This document shows positions 32,691 through 44,618 of a stretch of DNA of 64,000 nt, one piece after another. The translations under genes and the position numbers were made by a program. Every line of letters starts with the position of its first letter. Positions within the stretch are counted from its first letter, which is position 1. Source of the DNA: Fulvia fulva (lineage: Eukaryota > Ascomycota > Dothideomycetes > Mycosphaerellales > Mycosphaerellaceae). The notes beneath the pieces are model-generated. The model saw only the letters and a list, made by a program, of their open reading frames with translations, searched no databases and was not told the origin of the DNA. The stretch is taken from positions 4,712,001 to 4,776,000 of the forward strand of contig NC_063013.1 of NCBI RefSeq assembly GCF_020509005.1. The letters run 5' to 3'.

Positions 32691-33606
32691 ATGGACTCCT
32701 ACGAGACTGCTGCTCCTCAGCAAGGCGGCCGCGCGTGCTACAACTGTGAGCCTGCCTGCACTTCCACTTCCTTCGTCCCTCACATTCATAATCATCCGTG
32801 GCCCTCGGCGAAGTGTTCAGCACATGTCGGCGCATGACACAATCTGCTTCAATCAGCTCTCGCTTACACGGTGCTGTGTGCCAAGCCTACGAATTGCAGC
32901 TAATTGTGTGACATAGGTGGCGATGCCTCGCATCTTTCGAGAGACTGCCCACAGAAGGGCACTCCGGTATGTAACAGAATCAAAGGCTATGATTGATACA
33001 CTACTTACGATCTACAGACCTGCTACAACTGCGGTGGCCAAGGCCACTTGAGCCGCGAATGCACCGAGCCAGCCAAGGACAAGGTGAGCAAACACAAGTT
33101 CAATGTCTTCGATTCAAGCTGACCCAGTCACAGGCATGCTACTCGTGCGGTGAGACTGGTCACATGAGCCGTGAGTGCCCCAGCGGCGGTGGACAGCAGC
33201 AGCGTGGTGGCTTCGGCGGAGGTGCCGGTGGTGGCCAAGAGTGCTACAAGGTATGTTTGAAAAGTCATGTTTAGAGAGCGAGTACTGACACAGCTTCTAG
33301 TGCGGTAAGGTCGGTCACATCGCTCGCAACTGCTCTCAGGGCGGCTATGCTCAGGGCGGCGGTTTCGGTGGCGGCTACGGTGGAGGCTACGGCGGTCGTC
33401 AGCAGGGTGGCGGCGGAGGCCAACAGACTTGCTACGCTTGTGGTGGCTATGGCCACATGAGCCGCGACTGCACCCAGGGCCAGAAGTGCTACAACTGTGG
33501 CGAGGTCGGTCACCTTTCGCGCGAGTGCCCATCCGAGGCCAGCGGCGAGCGCACCTGCTACCGCTGCAAGCAGCCTGGCCACGTCCAGAGCCAATGCCCC
33601 AACTAA
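32691..33606 (+). CDS. GIS2: Seven-CCHC-knuckle nucleic-acid-binding protein (CNBP/Gis2/Byr3 family)
   Basis: Exons 32691-32745, 32917-32966, 33018-33083, 33134-33250 and 33301-33606; introns of 171, 51, 50 and 50 nt; 197 aa. It has seven C-x2-C-x4-H-x4-C knuckles: [98 protein letters not shown]. Introns 1 and 4 interrupt knuckles 1 and 4. A Gly/Gln-rich RGG-like spacer lies between knuckles 4 and 5. The family binds single-stranded G-rich RNA or DNA and associates with translating ribosomes. The long first intron near the start codon is common in highly expressed fungal genes and may hold an enhancer. Confidence 0.95.
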
Positions 33607-34822
33607 ACGACATTCACGAGACTATGACCCAAGGACCCGCATCTTGCATATCGTACCAGATCGACAGCATGGCCCTTACTGGATTGGCGACCTTGACCGG
33701 CAGCCGGACGATCGAAGTCGGTGCAGCGGTGGTGGAGGCTAAGGAATGGGATGGGTATGTCGGCGGGTCAAGGTCATCCAGGACGGCGTAACACGAACAC
33801 GAGCAGTGCTCTGCAACCGGTAGCAGGCACTCGATTGAATCTTCCTTGCATTTGCTGTGCTTTCTGGCACACTCAAGGGGATTTGCTGCATGTACTGAAG
33901 ATTGGTCTGCATATGGCTGTAACACTCAGCTCTATGAACGAGTGCGTAGCATAAGATCGAAATGAACCATCGACATGACTGAGCGATTTCTACCTTTGCA
34001 ACCCTTTCTGTCTTCGTGATGGCGAATGAACCATTGCACAGCGAATGAACGTCTTGCTTGGCGCTGCTCCCTCCTTCCTTCAGCTTTCCGCGGGAGTTTG
34101 CTTTCTCTTTCTTTCATGTCACACGTTGTGTACATCCACGCAACCTGTCCGCACCACTTCTTCAGATGATATATTGCATACATCACTAGGTCAAGGATGC
34201 GGTGCAGGTGCAGTGGCTGGCGGCATCTAGCGCTTCGGTGGTTAAATCAGCAGGTAATACTCGCGGGATGTCAGTGTCTATGATAACAATGTTGGAAAAC
34301 AACCACCTTTTGGAGGACATAACCTTCCCACAGGATCGCCTGGATACTTCCAGCCCTGAGGTCCACCACGGTCCAAGGCGTCACCGATAATCGAAATTCA
34401 TGCTCGCGAATCATGGCTTCGGGACACAAGACGACCTGTTCCCAAAGAAGGCACAATTCTGGCCTTAGCTGATGCCACAGTCTGTACCGGTCTGAGACCC
34501 TCCGGTATGAATTGGACCCCGAATGCTTCCTCACTGTGCGTCGCACGTACGGCATGTTTTCTTAGTTGGCCTGGCTCACTGTGCAGTTATTATGGTGGTC
34601 TGGCTGTGCCGTGGTTGCCTCTGCTGGAAGGAACTTGAGCTTCACAAGATAGCATGAACGGCTTCACTTGCTTCCTATGACATCATCATATGCATACGGT
34701 AGGGACTAGACGGTACTTATGCCGCCATCGTTCTCTCAACAACCTGTTCCCTACTGCTACTCTACAACCACAACATCTAGAACCGACGGCACCACACTCC
34801 ATCCGTACGACAGCAGTACAAC
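33607..34822. other. Intergenic, no gene called
   Basis: 1.2 kb after the CCHC gene; the start is probably its 3' UTR. Only short spurious ORFs, no repeats or RNA genes seen. Confidence 0.5.
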
Positions 34823-37651
34823 ATGCCAAGTACTTCCTTGTTGTCAAGCGGTCAACGCCCCAGCGAATCGCTGTTCGTGTCTGCGGACGAGCAATCCGAC
34901 ATCGATAACGGCCCAGGTACGTTCCTCACAACCATGGCGCGATATACGTGGCTAATCCCATTGCAGACAAAAAGCGTGTGAAGCGGAGTTTTGACGATGT
35001 CGACTCTGCAGAGACGTCCAGCGTTGCCAGCTCCGACGAAGAGGATGAGGATGATCAGAGTGCCACAGCATACGACATCTCCGCGGAAGCCCGACCACGC
35101 CTTGCATTTTATCATGAGAGCTTCGCCAAAGCTGAGCGAGATGTGGTTCGAGCTTGCAAAGTTCTCCGTGTGACCAACGAGGAGCTGATCAGCGGAGGAT
35201 ATAAGAACGAGGAGATCACCACAGTCTGCGGGAAATCTGGCCTTGAGGCCATCAACCCGCCGTAGGCCGCTTTTGAGCACGATGGTGATGATCGTGGCAC
35301 TTATGTCGTGCACGAGTACCGCACGCTCTCGAAACAGCAGGTCACGCGCTATGAGGTTAAGGTACGATTCTACAACCGCACAAACATCAGAAAAGACGTC
35401 AACCGGTGGTGCTGCCACATTTGGGACTTCAACCGAGTCTCCACGTACGGTGAGGAGGAGAATGATGAGGAGCAAGCGTTGCAGCAGAAGCACGATTCTG
35501 CCATCGACTACTTCCACGATCTCCTGTGCGATCTGAAAGACTTTGAGACCAAAGAAGCCACCGCCAATTACTTTGCTTCACAAAGCGACATGGCCTACAA
35601 CGCTCTCTTTGCAGAAGTCTGTGGTTTGGTCGAGGCTTACCTGGCATCGCTACACCTGAAGGACGACACCAAGATTTATACAGCTCACACGGAAGATGAT
35701 CTACATCAGATATTCAAACAGGTTTCCAGACCATGCCAGACCCTACGGAAGAAGGACAGACAGCCCTCGCCGTGGCCGCTGGTCCGGAAAGTGGAAGTCC
35801 ATCAGCGGGCGAACTTGCTCGACTCCGGCGTCGTTCTTGCAGACACGCCCGGCATCAACGACACAAACCTCGCTGTCGTAGAGAACACCAAGCGGTATCT
35901 GAGATTGGCTGGCACCATCATGATCTTCCTGCACTACAAGCGTGTCAAAGCCAACACAGTCCTGTATGAGATGTTACAGGAGTGTGTTGCACTTGGGAAG
36001 ATGCACAACATCAAGCTCATCATCACGCACATCGATGAGATGAAGCCTCTGAGCGTGGATGAACGCGAAGACTACGAGACCGCTGAACTGAAGTCGCTGG
36101 TCGAACTCGAGGCCAGGCAAAAAAAAGTTGACAAAGAAATCAAGGACACTAAGCATGCGAAGCAAAAGGCCAAGAAAGCGAAGGACTCTCGCTACCCGGA
36201 GTTCGTTGACAGGCTCGAAGAGCTAGAAGTCGAGAAGGCTCGTGCTAAGGCTGCCGTCACACAAGCCAGCATCATGATCCGTTGCGAAAGAATTGGCAAA
36301 GGGGTGGCGGACAGTATCAAAGACATCGAGAAGTCGCGGTACGCTCCCAAGTTACCGGTGTACTTCATATCCAATACGCAGTACCAAAAGCATGTTGATG
36401 GATACGATCTGAAGGAGCCACCAGCTCTTGACGTCGAGGCTACCGGCATCCCTAGGCTGCGCCGCCTGCTGTACAGTGTTCCCGCGCAGGGAAAACTCAC
36501 TGCTCTGAGAACCATATATGACCACCGGCTTAAAGGGATCCTCAATGGCATGACAGGCATACTGACGAAGTCGAAGCTTGAGCGCAAGTCTGAGGTCTTG
36601 ATGGTCCTCAATGACGGACTCGGGAAGCCTGACCTTCTCGTCAAGGATCTATGCATGGAGGTCAAGGACGCGTTCAAGGAGAACATTCTGGACGTCATCA
36701 AGGAAGAAGAGGACGAGTGGAAGGAAGCGGCGGAAAAGCTTGTCTGCACGGTCTGGGTCAACTTCAACACTACAACACTCAAAGGAGTCTTCACGCGCGG
36801 TGAAGAATGGGATGCTCACAAGGTCCATGGACGTATCAACCTCCACCTTGATCTTCTCAAGATCTACCAAAAGCAGCTCACAGCAGCATTCAACGAGCTC
36901 GACGGCGCCATTGAAGTCATCGACAAGGAGTTCTTGTTCAAGACCGAAGAGATGTTTGCGAGCATACAGGTCAATATTGAGAAGAATCCCGATGCGCAGG
37001 GACAAGACCTGGCTGCTTTCTTTGAATTCATCCGCAACGTCAAGGACGATATTTCCGAGGACATTCGACACGAAGTCCAAAAGCTTCGCGCAAGCATCTC
37101 AGACATCCGGCATGCAGCCACCATCAACAGCGAAGTTTCTTACACAAAGAAGGAGATGGAGAAGACCTGAGAAGACTGCGTACTGACAAATGAGACCTCG
37201 ATCGCACCAAACGCCGCAAACAAAACTGTCACTAAAGGAACGCGAAGGCGCTATCCTAAGAAGACTGTGGGGAGGAAACCGCTTGATGCTTGTTCACAAC
37301 AAAGTTCAGGGTCAAAACAGTAACCACAGTCTCTTCAAATCAGTTGGCAGAGCTGCAAAGGAGGACCTTCATAAGACTTTGAGCCAATGGGGAAAGAAGT
37401 GCAAGGATATCATCGAGAAGGGTCATGGTAAGATCAAGAACGACTTCCAGAGTCGATACCAGGAGGCAGACGTCAAGCAGGAGGATGATCCAAAAGCCGT
37501 GTCAAAGCTCCTCGATGCTGTCAAGAAAGCCGGAACGATCCTAGATGGTGACATGAGGCGGCATCTCTTTGAATGTCACAAGTATGAGAACGACGTCGAG
37601 GCGATGAAGGAGTGGAAACAGGCTGAGATGAGGCAAAGACATCGTGCTTGA
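34823..37651 (+). pseudogene. Broken dynamin-like / SLIP-GC-type large GTPase gene
   Basis: A clear gene start: ATG 34823, exon 34823-34916, intron 34917-34966 (50 nt, branch GCTAATC), then an acidic leader. The frame stops at TAG 35263, just where the P-loop should be: only VCGKSGLEAINPP remains instead of G-x4-GK-S/T. Downstream the same frame is open for about 630 codons (AAFEHDGDDRGTYVVHEYR, then the G3 motif LADTPGIND near 35840 and a G4-like LIITHIDEM near 36020, then long helical stalk sequence) and stops at TGA 37168. The C-terminal helical part continues in another frame (37190-37651). The two stops, the frame change and the lost nucleotide-binding loop indicate a pseudogene. An extra intron could rescue the 3' lesion, but none fits the first. 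Confidence 0.75.
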
Positions 37652-37790
37652 GCGACCACATTACGATACTGGTTGGCCCGAATCAGCGGAGCATTCCAAA
37701 TTATGACTGGGATCATGACTTTCTTAGTTATCAGTATGTAACAATAGTATGTTTTCATCACGACACGAAAGGAAGGTAGAGGGTGAGGGG

Positions 37791-38951
37791 TCATGCAGTA
37801 CGTCTTTGGAACTCCTCTAGCCTTTCTGGCACACTGACACCATTCCACTTCTCTGACTTGCCATCAGTCGATGCCTTCGTCAGACTCGGCATACCGACTT
37901 GCTCAATACAAAGGCTCGCCGCAACACTTCCCCATTTCGCAGCCTCAACTACATCCTTATTCGTCCGCACCAGACCCACTGACAGCCCACCAAGGAAGCC
38001 GTTTCCGCCACCAGTAGGATCAACTACCTTGCTCGAATCCAGATGATAAGCCGGCAGCCACTGCTTTACTGTTCTCGTCTGCACCAAGCATCCCTCAGCA
38101 CCAACCCTCACCACAACAACGCCATCACCGTCAGGTCCAATGCCCCTCTCAACCAACTTCGTCGCGTGCTCTTCAACCATACTTCGATCTACACCCTCGC
38201 CATGCTTTACGCCGAACAGATTTGCCAATTCTTCGTGGTTCGGGCTCACGACATGGACATACTTCAATGCCTCATACGTATTCTCCAGTTCCTCAGGCAC
38301 ACATAGATCCGGGACTGGTTCCCACACGAAGATCGGCCTTTGGGCATCCTCCCCAAGTTCCTTTCGTCTCCGACTTGAGATTCCATTGACTTGATCAACA
38401 CATCTGCCGGGACTACAGATCAAATGAAAGCTTCTACTCGCCAGCAGTTCTGGCGTCAAATCATCAGCCGTGAGACGCTTCTTGTCGGTCAAGTACTGGA
38501 AAGCGCGAGACTCGTTGCCTGAATAGCCGTTCCAGCCTTTGGTTGTGGGGGCGTCGCGAGAGCGGGTCAAGGCGCCGGTCTGCCAAGAACGGATTGCGGT
38601 TAGGAGGGAGGGTGGGAAGTCTGTGCCTGCGTCGACAATCCAGCCGACAGATCTCGACTTCGGCGGTGGGGAGAAGAGACGCGCGCCGATGGCTGAGTAG
38701 GTTCCCGCGCCGCCTATAACATTGAGTTGCGCTTGCTGGGTGGGGGATGTTGGGGGCGGGTAGATGTCGTCTAGGTCATGTCAGAGAGGAGTGCGACACG
38801 GCATGATGAGCTTGAGAGGTACATATAGAAGAAGGAGACCGGAGGAAATGCTGATTGCGGGCTATTGCTTTCACTGCCGATCAGAGAGTTTGAAGAAAGC
38901 CGTAAGAAAGTCCTTACCGATGATGAACATGCCAAGCGTGACGAAGTCCAT
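37791..38951 (-). CDS. pfkB-family carbohydrate kinase, Mak32-like
   Basis: Exon 1 38951-38918, intron 38917-38771 (147 nt), exon 2 38770-37791; 337 aa. The N-terminus MDFVTLGMFII joins to DDIYPPP, then VIGGAGTYSAIGARLFSPPP, the ribokinase-fold nucleoside/sugar-binding glycine motif. The C-terminal signature VVDPTGGGNGFLGGLSVGLV (about residue 265) supplies the anion hole, but the usual catalytic GAGD Asp is replaced by Asn (GGGN), a feature I recall in Mak32-like proteins. An in-frame ATG at 38978 would add nine residues. Yeast Mak32 was found through maintenance of the killer toxin dsRNA; its substrate is unknown. The intron is longer than its neighbours. Confidence 0.82.
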
Positions 38952-38978
38952 GCCTCCATCATGGCTGGTGTGGTGCAT

Positions 38979-39387
38979 GCTCACGGCAGCAGGTCTGAAG
39001 ATTGTGGTGATGATGTCCGAGGTCGTGTTTGGGGATGAAGTCTGATGGCGATTCAGGAAGCATGTGCACAGTGCAGCCGGGCCTGAGACACTAGGCACGC
39101 CAGGAAAGGCTTACCTTGTCGCCTGTAGCCTGTACTGTAGGATGCTTGCACGCTTGGATCATGGATGCTAGTCGCGGAGGTGAAACCGTGAAAGAGCGTT
39201 GGCGAGCTACATCTACATCTACATCTACACCTGCATTTACATCTACCTATATCAGAGGTCATCGTCGACACGACACGACACTGCACCTGCAACCTGCAAG
39301 CAAGCAAGCAAGCGCGATCGGCAGTCAGCAGCCTCGCTCGGCATCAGATTGACTGGTCGAGCACTCTGCTGCCCCGGCTCCCAAGAC
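38979..39387. promoter_or_regulatory. Divergent promoter, Mak32-like / CAP
   Basis: About 0.4 kb containing two short tandem repeats: (ACATCT)n at about 39208-39246 and (AAGC)n at 39296-39313. Both lie upstream of the CAP start and may vary in length between strains. Confidence 0.5.
39208..39246. repeat. (ACATCT)n short tandem repeat
   Basis: About six imperfect hexamer units in the promoter of the CAP gene. Confidence 0.9.
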
Positions 39388-41218
39388 ATGTCTGCGGCAA
39401 ACAACATGAACAACTTGGGCACTCTGATCAAACGGCACGTCTCTCGCGATCCTCCATCAGACATGACTGAACACTCCACCCTCCAACAACGATGACGGAC
39501 AAGAGCCGCTTCGGCACCGGAAGCCCAGTAGCTGTCATATCGTCCGACAACCCGCTAACGTTGCTGCTGCGTAGACTAGAAGCTGCCACCAGCCGCCTGG
39601 AAGACATAGCCTCGTCTGCCTTTGAGCCCTCCGCCGGCAATGGCTCGTCTTCAGTACCGGCCACAGGCGCCAGCGCGGCCGCCATGAAGGCCTCCTCGAG
39701 CGAGCCAACCCTGCCCAGCATCACACAGACGACCAGCCAGCAGACAGTGAGGGCTGCATCCGAGAACCTGCCCGAGTCGATCAGTGACATGGACGACATC
39801 ATTGACAAAGAGGTCAAGAACTTCACAGACTCCAGCAAAGGACTGGACCCGCTGGTGCAAGAGCAGGCAGCAGCTGTCGCAAAGGCCTTCGCAGATCAGA
39901 GGAAGTACCTTTGGATAACGACAAAGGCAAAGCGACCCGATCCACAGGGGGCGACATTCATGGAGCTGTTGAAGGACCTCCAGCAAGATTTGGGCACAGC
40001 TGGCGACATCAAGGACAGCAACAGAGGGTCGGCCGTGAAAGAGCATTTGTCGATGGTTGCAGAAGGTATAAGCACCCTGCAATGGTTGATTATGGACGGC
40101 AAGCCGGCAGATGTGGTAGCTGAGATGATTGGCGGAGCTCAGATGTACGGCAACCGTGTGCTGAAGACCCATAAGGAAGGGTAAGCTTTACTCGTGATGA
40201 GTAGACGGGCATTCACTAACATGACTTTAGCGATCAAGCACATGTCAAGTTCGTACGATCTTACTACGCCCTCCTCGAAGCCCTCAAGTCATACATCAAG
40301 AAGCACTTCCCACAGGGTGTCACCTGGAACTCCGGCGGCAAGGATGCATCAGAAGCCATGCGCGAAGTCGACTCAGAACCATCCGCAAACGGCGCACCAG
40401 CAGGCTCAGCACCCACACCAGGAGGCGCACCGCCGCCACCGCCGCCACCACTTCCCAACTTCGACAACCCACCTCCACCTCCGCCAATGCCGAGTGGAGG
40501 AGCACCCAAGGCAGCAGCAGGTGGTGACATGGGCGCAGTGTTCGAGCAGTTGAAGAGAGGAGAATCGGTAACATCAGGGCTAAAGAAGGTTGACAAGAGC
40601 CAGATGACACACAAGAACCCATCATTACGCGCCTCTTCAGAAGTGCCTTCGGAGATGAACAGGAGTAAGAGCCCTGGACCAGGCGTTAAGCCCAAACCGC
40701 CGAGCATGCGACAGAACAGCACAGCATCACAGAAGAAAGAGGGCAAGAAAGAGCTCGACGGCAACAAATGGCTCATCGAGAACTGGGACTCGCCCTCCGC
40801 ACCGATCGAGATCGAGGTCAGCCTGACACAATCCCTCCTGATCACAAAGTGCAAAAACACCACCATCATCCTCCGAGGCAAAGCGAACGCCATCTCAATC
40901 GACAACTGCCCACGAACACAGATCCTGGTCGATACGCTCGTCTCCTCAGTCGACGTGATCAAGTGTCCCAACTTCGCGCTGCAGATTACTGGTGCAGTGC
41001 CTACGATCCAGCTGGATCAGGTCGATGGTGCGCAGATATTCCTAGGAGCGCAAAGTCTGGCCACGGAAGTGTACACGAGTAAGAGTAGCTCGATCAATGT
41101 TGTGCTACCGCCGGAGGAAGAGGAGGATGATAGTAAAGAGGTGCCGCTGCCGGAACAGATTAGGACGTACGTGAAGGGTGGGAAGTTGGTTAGTGAGATT
41201 GTGGAGCATGCGGGTTGA
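39388..41218 (+). CDS. SRV2: Adenylyl cyclase-associated protein (CAP/Srv2)
   Basis: Exons 39388-39434, 39575-40180 and 40231-41218; 546 aa. The first intron (140 nt) begins GC and ends AG. It is the only choice that joins MSAANNMNNLGTLIKR to LEAATSRLEDIASS, the conserved RLE cyclase-binding helix at the N-terminus, and it has a GCTAACG branch site. An ORF starting at ATG 39492 inside this intron would replace the true start. The helical folded domain lies at about 60-245, a poly-Pro region (PPPPPPPLPNF and PPPPPPMPSGG) at about 280-310, a WH2-like region after that, and the C-terminal beta-helix CARP domain at about 400-546 (KWLIENW, LLITKCKNTTIILRGKANAI, IKCPNFALQITG). CAP recycles cofilin-bound actin monomers and supports Ras-cAMP signalling. 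Confidence 0.93.
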
Positions 41219-41521
41219 GATATGAGGAAGCAGCATGGCTTGGAGGAAGAGAGATGTCTTGTAGGATAGGGAAGCTGGCTTGCTGCGCTGGCTAGGATAG
41301 ATAGATGAGGGTGTATCTGTACAACTTTGTGACATCAAGCAGGAGGTGGGGAGCAAGCTGCAGGAACAGCTTAGCTTGAGCTTCGTACTATTGCTACTTC
41401 GTCATCGTCAGCCATGGGCGAGCATACAAGCCATACTGGCGCCTACAATACGACCACACCCCATCAACAACCTAAGTCGCTCCTGAGTGAACTCTCATCC
41501 CGACCCAGCGCACAACATACA

Positions 41522-42557
41522 ATGACATGTCCGAATCCACCACTTCTGACTGTCATCGTAGTCGGCCTAGGCCAAAGGGGCCGCAGCCACGCCACGCCCT
41601 CTCCTACCACACCAACCCAGACTACCAAATCGTCGCTCTGGTCAACCGCTCAACTCCCCGATGCCTGCCGCCCGAGCTCGCAGGCTATAACCTCTTCCAG
41701 ACCTTCGAAGAAGCCCTCGCTCTCAAACCAGATCTCATATCGATCTGTACACATGTCGATACGCACGCCCAGTACGCGATTGCCGCGATGGAAGATGGCG
41801 CAAACGTTTTCGTTGAGAAGCCTCTAGCAGGAAGTCTTGAGGATGCTCAGAGGGTTATTGAAGTTGCCAGGCGAACGGGACGGAAGTTGGTGGTGGGATA
41901 TATTCTGCGCCACCATCCCAGTTGGCGTGAGTTCATCGCTCGAGCGCGAGAGCTTGGCCCGCCGTTCGTGTTGAGGATGAACCTGAACCAGCAATCCCGT
42001 GGCGCGGCGTGGGAGGTTCATAAAAAGCTCATGGAAGGTTCCAGTCCCATGGTTGATTGTGGTGTGCATTACATCGATGTGATGTTGCAGATTACGGATA
42101 GTCGGCCGGTTCAGGTGCGTGGGATGGGGGTGCGGTTGAGTGAGGAGATATGTCATGGGCAGGTGAATTACGGGCATCTGCAGGTGTTGTTTGAGGATGG
42201 GGCCCCATGATCAGTGAGACAGCGTACTTCGTCAAAGATGTTATGGGCCCGAGAGGGTCCGTGTCGATTGTAGGCGAGGAGGCAGAGGCTGGGTCTTCCG
42301 CTGATGTGGATGGACATACAAAGACGTCGCGGTTGAAGATCCACCGTGTCGAGAAGGCGAAGGATCAGGTGCTGTCCATGGTGGACGAGCCGGGTCATCA
42401 GGAGCTTTGTGATCTGGAGCAGCAGTTCGTGCTTGATGCGGTGCGCGGCGACTATGATCTCTCGAAACATTGGGCGGACGCGTTGCGATCGCAGGCTGTT
42501 GTGTTGGCTGCGGATCAGTCTATGCGCCACAAGCGAGCAATAGATCTTGATCTGTAG
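41522..42557 (+). pseudogene. GFO/IDH/MocA-family oxidoreductase, two lesions
   Basis: The Rossmann start VIVVGLGQRGRSHA (frame of ATG 41522; a further upstream ATG lies at 41414) is followed in another frame by LSYHTNPDYQIVALVNRS. A 5-nt tandem duplication (ccacgccacg, about 41586-41596) accounts for the shift. The body is then open: EEALALKPDLISICTHVDTH, NVFVEKPLAGSLEDA, MVDCGVHYIDVM. At about 42197-42208 it breaks again: FEDGAP-stop, while the next frame resumes MISETAYFVKDVMGPRG to TAG 42557. About ten residues that join these parts in relatives are missing. Intact relatives are NAD(P)-dependent sugar or inositol dehydrogenases. This is either a pseudogene or, less likely, two sequence errors. 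Confidence 0.78.
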
Positions 42558-42693
42558 CGAGGCACTGCTCCGAGCGTGTTGCTTCTCAGTCTCAGTGTTG
42601 TATTCTGAGCGCTCCGCGACCTCATACCGGGTGAACATGGTGACAGTCACGGCGATGTTCAGTAAAGGGTTGCGCTTCCCACATAAGAGCTCC

Positions 42694-44618
42694 TTACGAT
42701 GCAGGCTTCTGATCGACTTTCAGCTCGCTGACGGTCGTGACTTTGGGACGATCGTTCGGCGCGGTGTTCTCATATGCAGTATTGCGTCCCCAACCGCCCT
42801 TTCGCTTTTCAGAAGCCCATGATCCCCATGAACTCAAGTAAGCACCCGCTCTCTGGCTCGCTGCAGCAACACTGGCCTGCGCTGCCTGGATATTCGGTCT
42901 TGACCCAGTTTGCGCAGCCTTTTCATCCGCAGGTGCTGCCGCTCTGGCTTCTTCCGCTCGCTTTCGCTGCGCTTCACGCATGACCTCAATGTCTGCCCAG
43001 ACTTTGTTGAAAGCGGTCGTGACCTGCACACGACCATCGGCCAGTCTTTTGCCGACGACTTCCTTGGTCTGGCTGAACCGTTCGTCTAAGTGGAGGTCAG
43101 CGACTTGTGCTGCAAGTCGTCGTTGCACATCGTCGATTGTCAAACCGCCAGCCATGGGATGTCGAGGCTCCACAATGTCGAAGAGCATGCTGTCGGTCGT
43201 TCGATTCCACAATTTGTAGTTCTCGGTCCGCTGCCACGCTTCCACAAATGGGTTTGCAAACTCATGTGAAGGGTCGCCTTCCACATCCGCCAACAAAGTC
43301 TTCGGGTCACCGTGTTTATGCAGGATGATGTACTGGTGGTACTTCGTAGCTGACAGTAGAGCTATCAGATACTCCTCGAACTGCAGCCTGATAAATTCTT
43401 CGCTTCCTGCATAGCCATGCGTGTTTGGTCGTGACGGATCGTTCTCGTCCCAGGTATCGTTGACATTCTGCGTTAGGAAGTCGATCCACCGGCGATCAGC
43501 CACTGACAGCGCCAGGGACTGCTTCAGCGCTGGGTTGAGTATCGTAACAGAGTCCTCGTCGAGGTTCACGAGTAGATCACAATACTTCTCCTTCTGCGAC
43601 AGCAGCAAGCTGTTCGTGCTCCCAACCACGTAGCTTTTCGTCTCAGCATCTGTGATCATGTCCAACTGCTGCAGGGGCGTGTATGGTCCAAACAACGATC
43701 CTTTCCCAAACAGCTGAAGTGGCAGTCCAACAAATGCGAGCAGAGAAGTCCGGTCGCTGGTACGAACAGAGTCCGACCTTTTCCTCGTCTCGGCATCCTT
43801 GTCCATTGCAGGATCGGCACAGTCCTGCAGGCTTCGCACCAGGCCCGGTATGAGCGAGATGAGCGAGAACTGGACCTGACATATTCGCTCGCAATGGGAT
43901 CCGAAGAACAGGATCTGAGGGTGTCAGTATGGCTGGCCCCAACGTCTCGCATTAAGCCATGCCATACCTTCTGCTGCAACAACAAGCACTTCAACAAGAT
44001 CAGGATCTGCCATCTGAACGTATGAAGCAGCTCCCTCAGACTTAGCCCAAAGTACTGATCACTCTCATGTTCATGCCTAGTATCCTCCTTCGCCAGACTC
44101 TCCTGAAAGCGCTACGCCGCAGCGTCAGCACATGTCCCTACCTCTTCAGAGTATCCAACACTCGAGCCCTACTAACCCACCTGCAGAATGTCCATATCCC
44201 TGAAATCCCTCTGCGCAAACCACGCCCTCGTCACGGCACTCAGCTTCTCCCGCAACGCACTGAAGTGCTGCGGCTTATCCGTGATCGCAAGCACGGCCTT
44301 CTGCACCGCACTCCTTGTCACATCCTCAGGTCGGAACAGCAACTGCGAGCTATCGATCTGGTGCATGCAGCTTATCCCGAAGACGGTGGAGGGCTCGACG
44401 TCTTGGCCTGCTCTTGCTTTGCGCACCAGACTGAAGTAGCTGAACTCTTCGTCCGACTGGTGGGCGCCGTCGGGAAGGGCCATGTAGGGGATGAGGTGCC
44501 AGTCATTTTCGGCGGTCGGGTCGCTGCCTTCTGCGCCGATCCAGTGCTCGATCTCGGGGCCTCGAAGGTGGTGAAAGTCGACGACGCAGACGAGCGGTTG
44601 GAAGGACGAGTCGGCCAT
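42694..44618 (-). CDS. AVL9: Late secretory pathway protein Avl9 (DENN-related)
   Basis: Exon 1 44618-44181, intron 78 nt, exon 2 44102-43968, intron 43967-43915 (53 nt), exon 3 43914-42694; all phase 0; 597 aa. It starts MADSSFQPLVCVVDFHHLRG. Conserved blocks are FGISCMHQIDSSQLLFRPED, then VTRSAVQKAVLAITD; QYFGLSLRELLHTFRWQ; ILFFGSHCERICQVQFSLIS; GKGSLFGPYTPLQQLD; and SLALSVADRRWIDFLTQNVN. These are hallmarks of the longin-uDENN-cDENN type AVL9 family. The tail is Ala/Lys/Glu-rich. Yeast Avl9 acts in exocytic traffic from the Golgi; a Rab-GEF activity is inferred from the fold. The donor of intron 1 is GTGGGT, slightly unusual. Confidence 0.92.

Noticed and set aside
35224..35265. GT...TAG segment that would remove the stop at the GTPase P-loop as an intron
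   Set aside because: Only about 41 nt, weak donor (GTCTGC), no branch site, and it would still leave the protein without a P-loop.
39492..39574. ATG 39492 as the start of CAP
   Set aside because: The residues it adds are not like any CAP N-terminus and lie within the GC-AG intron, which contains a good branch site.
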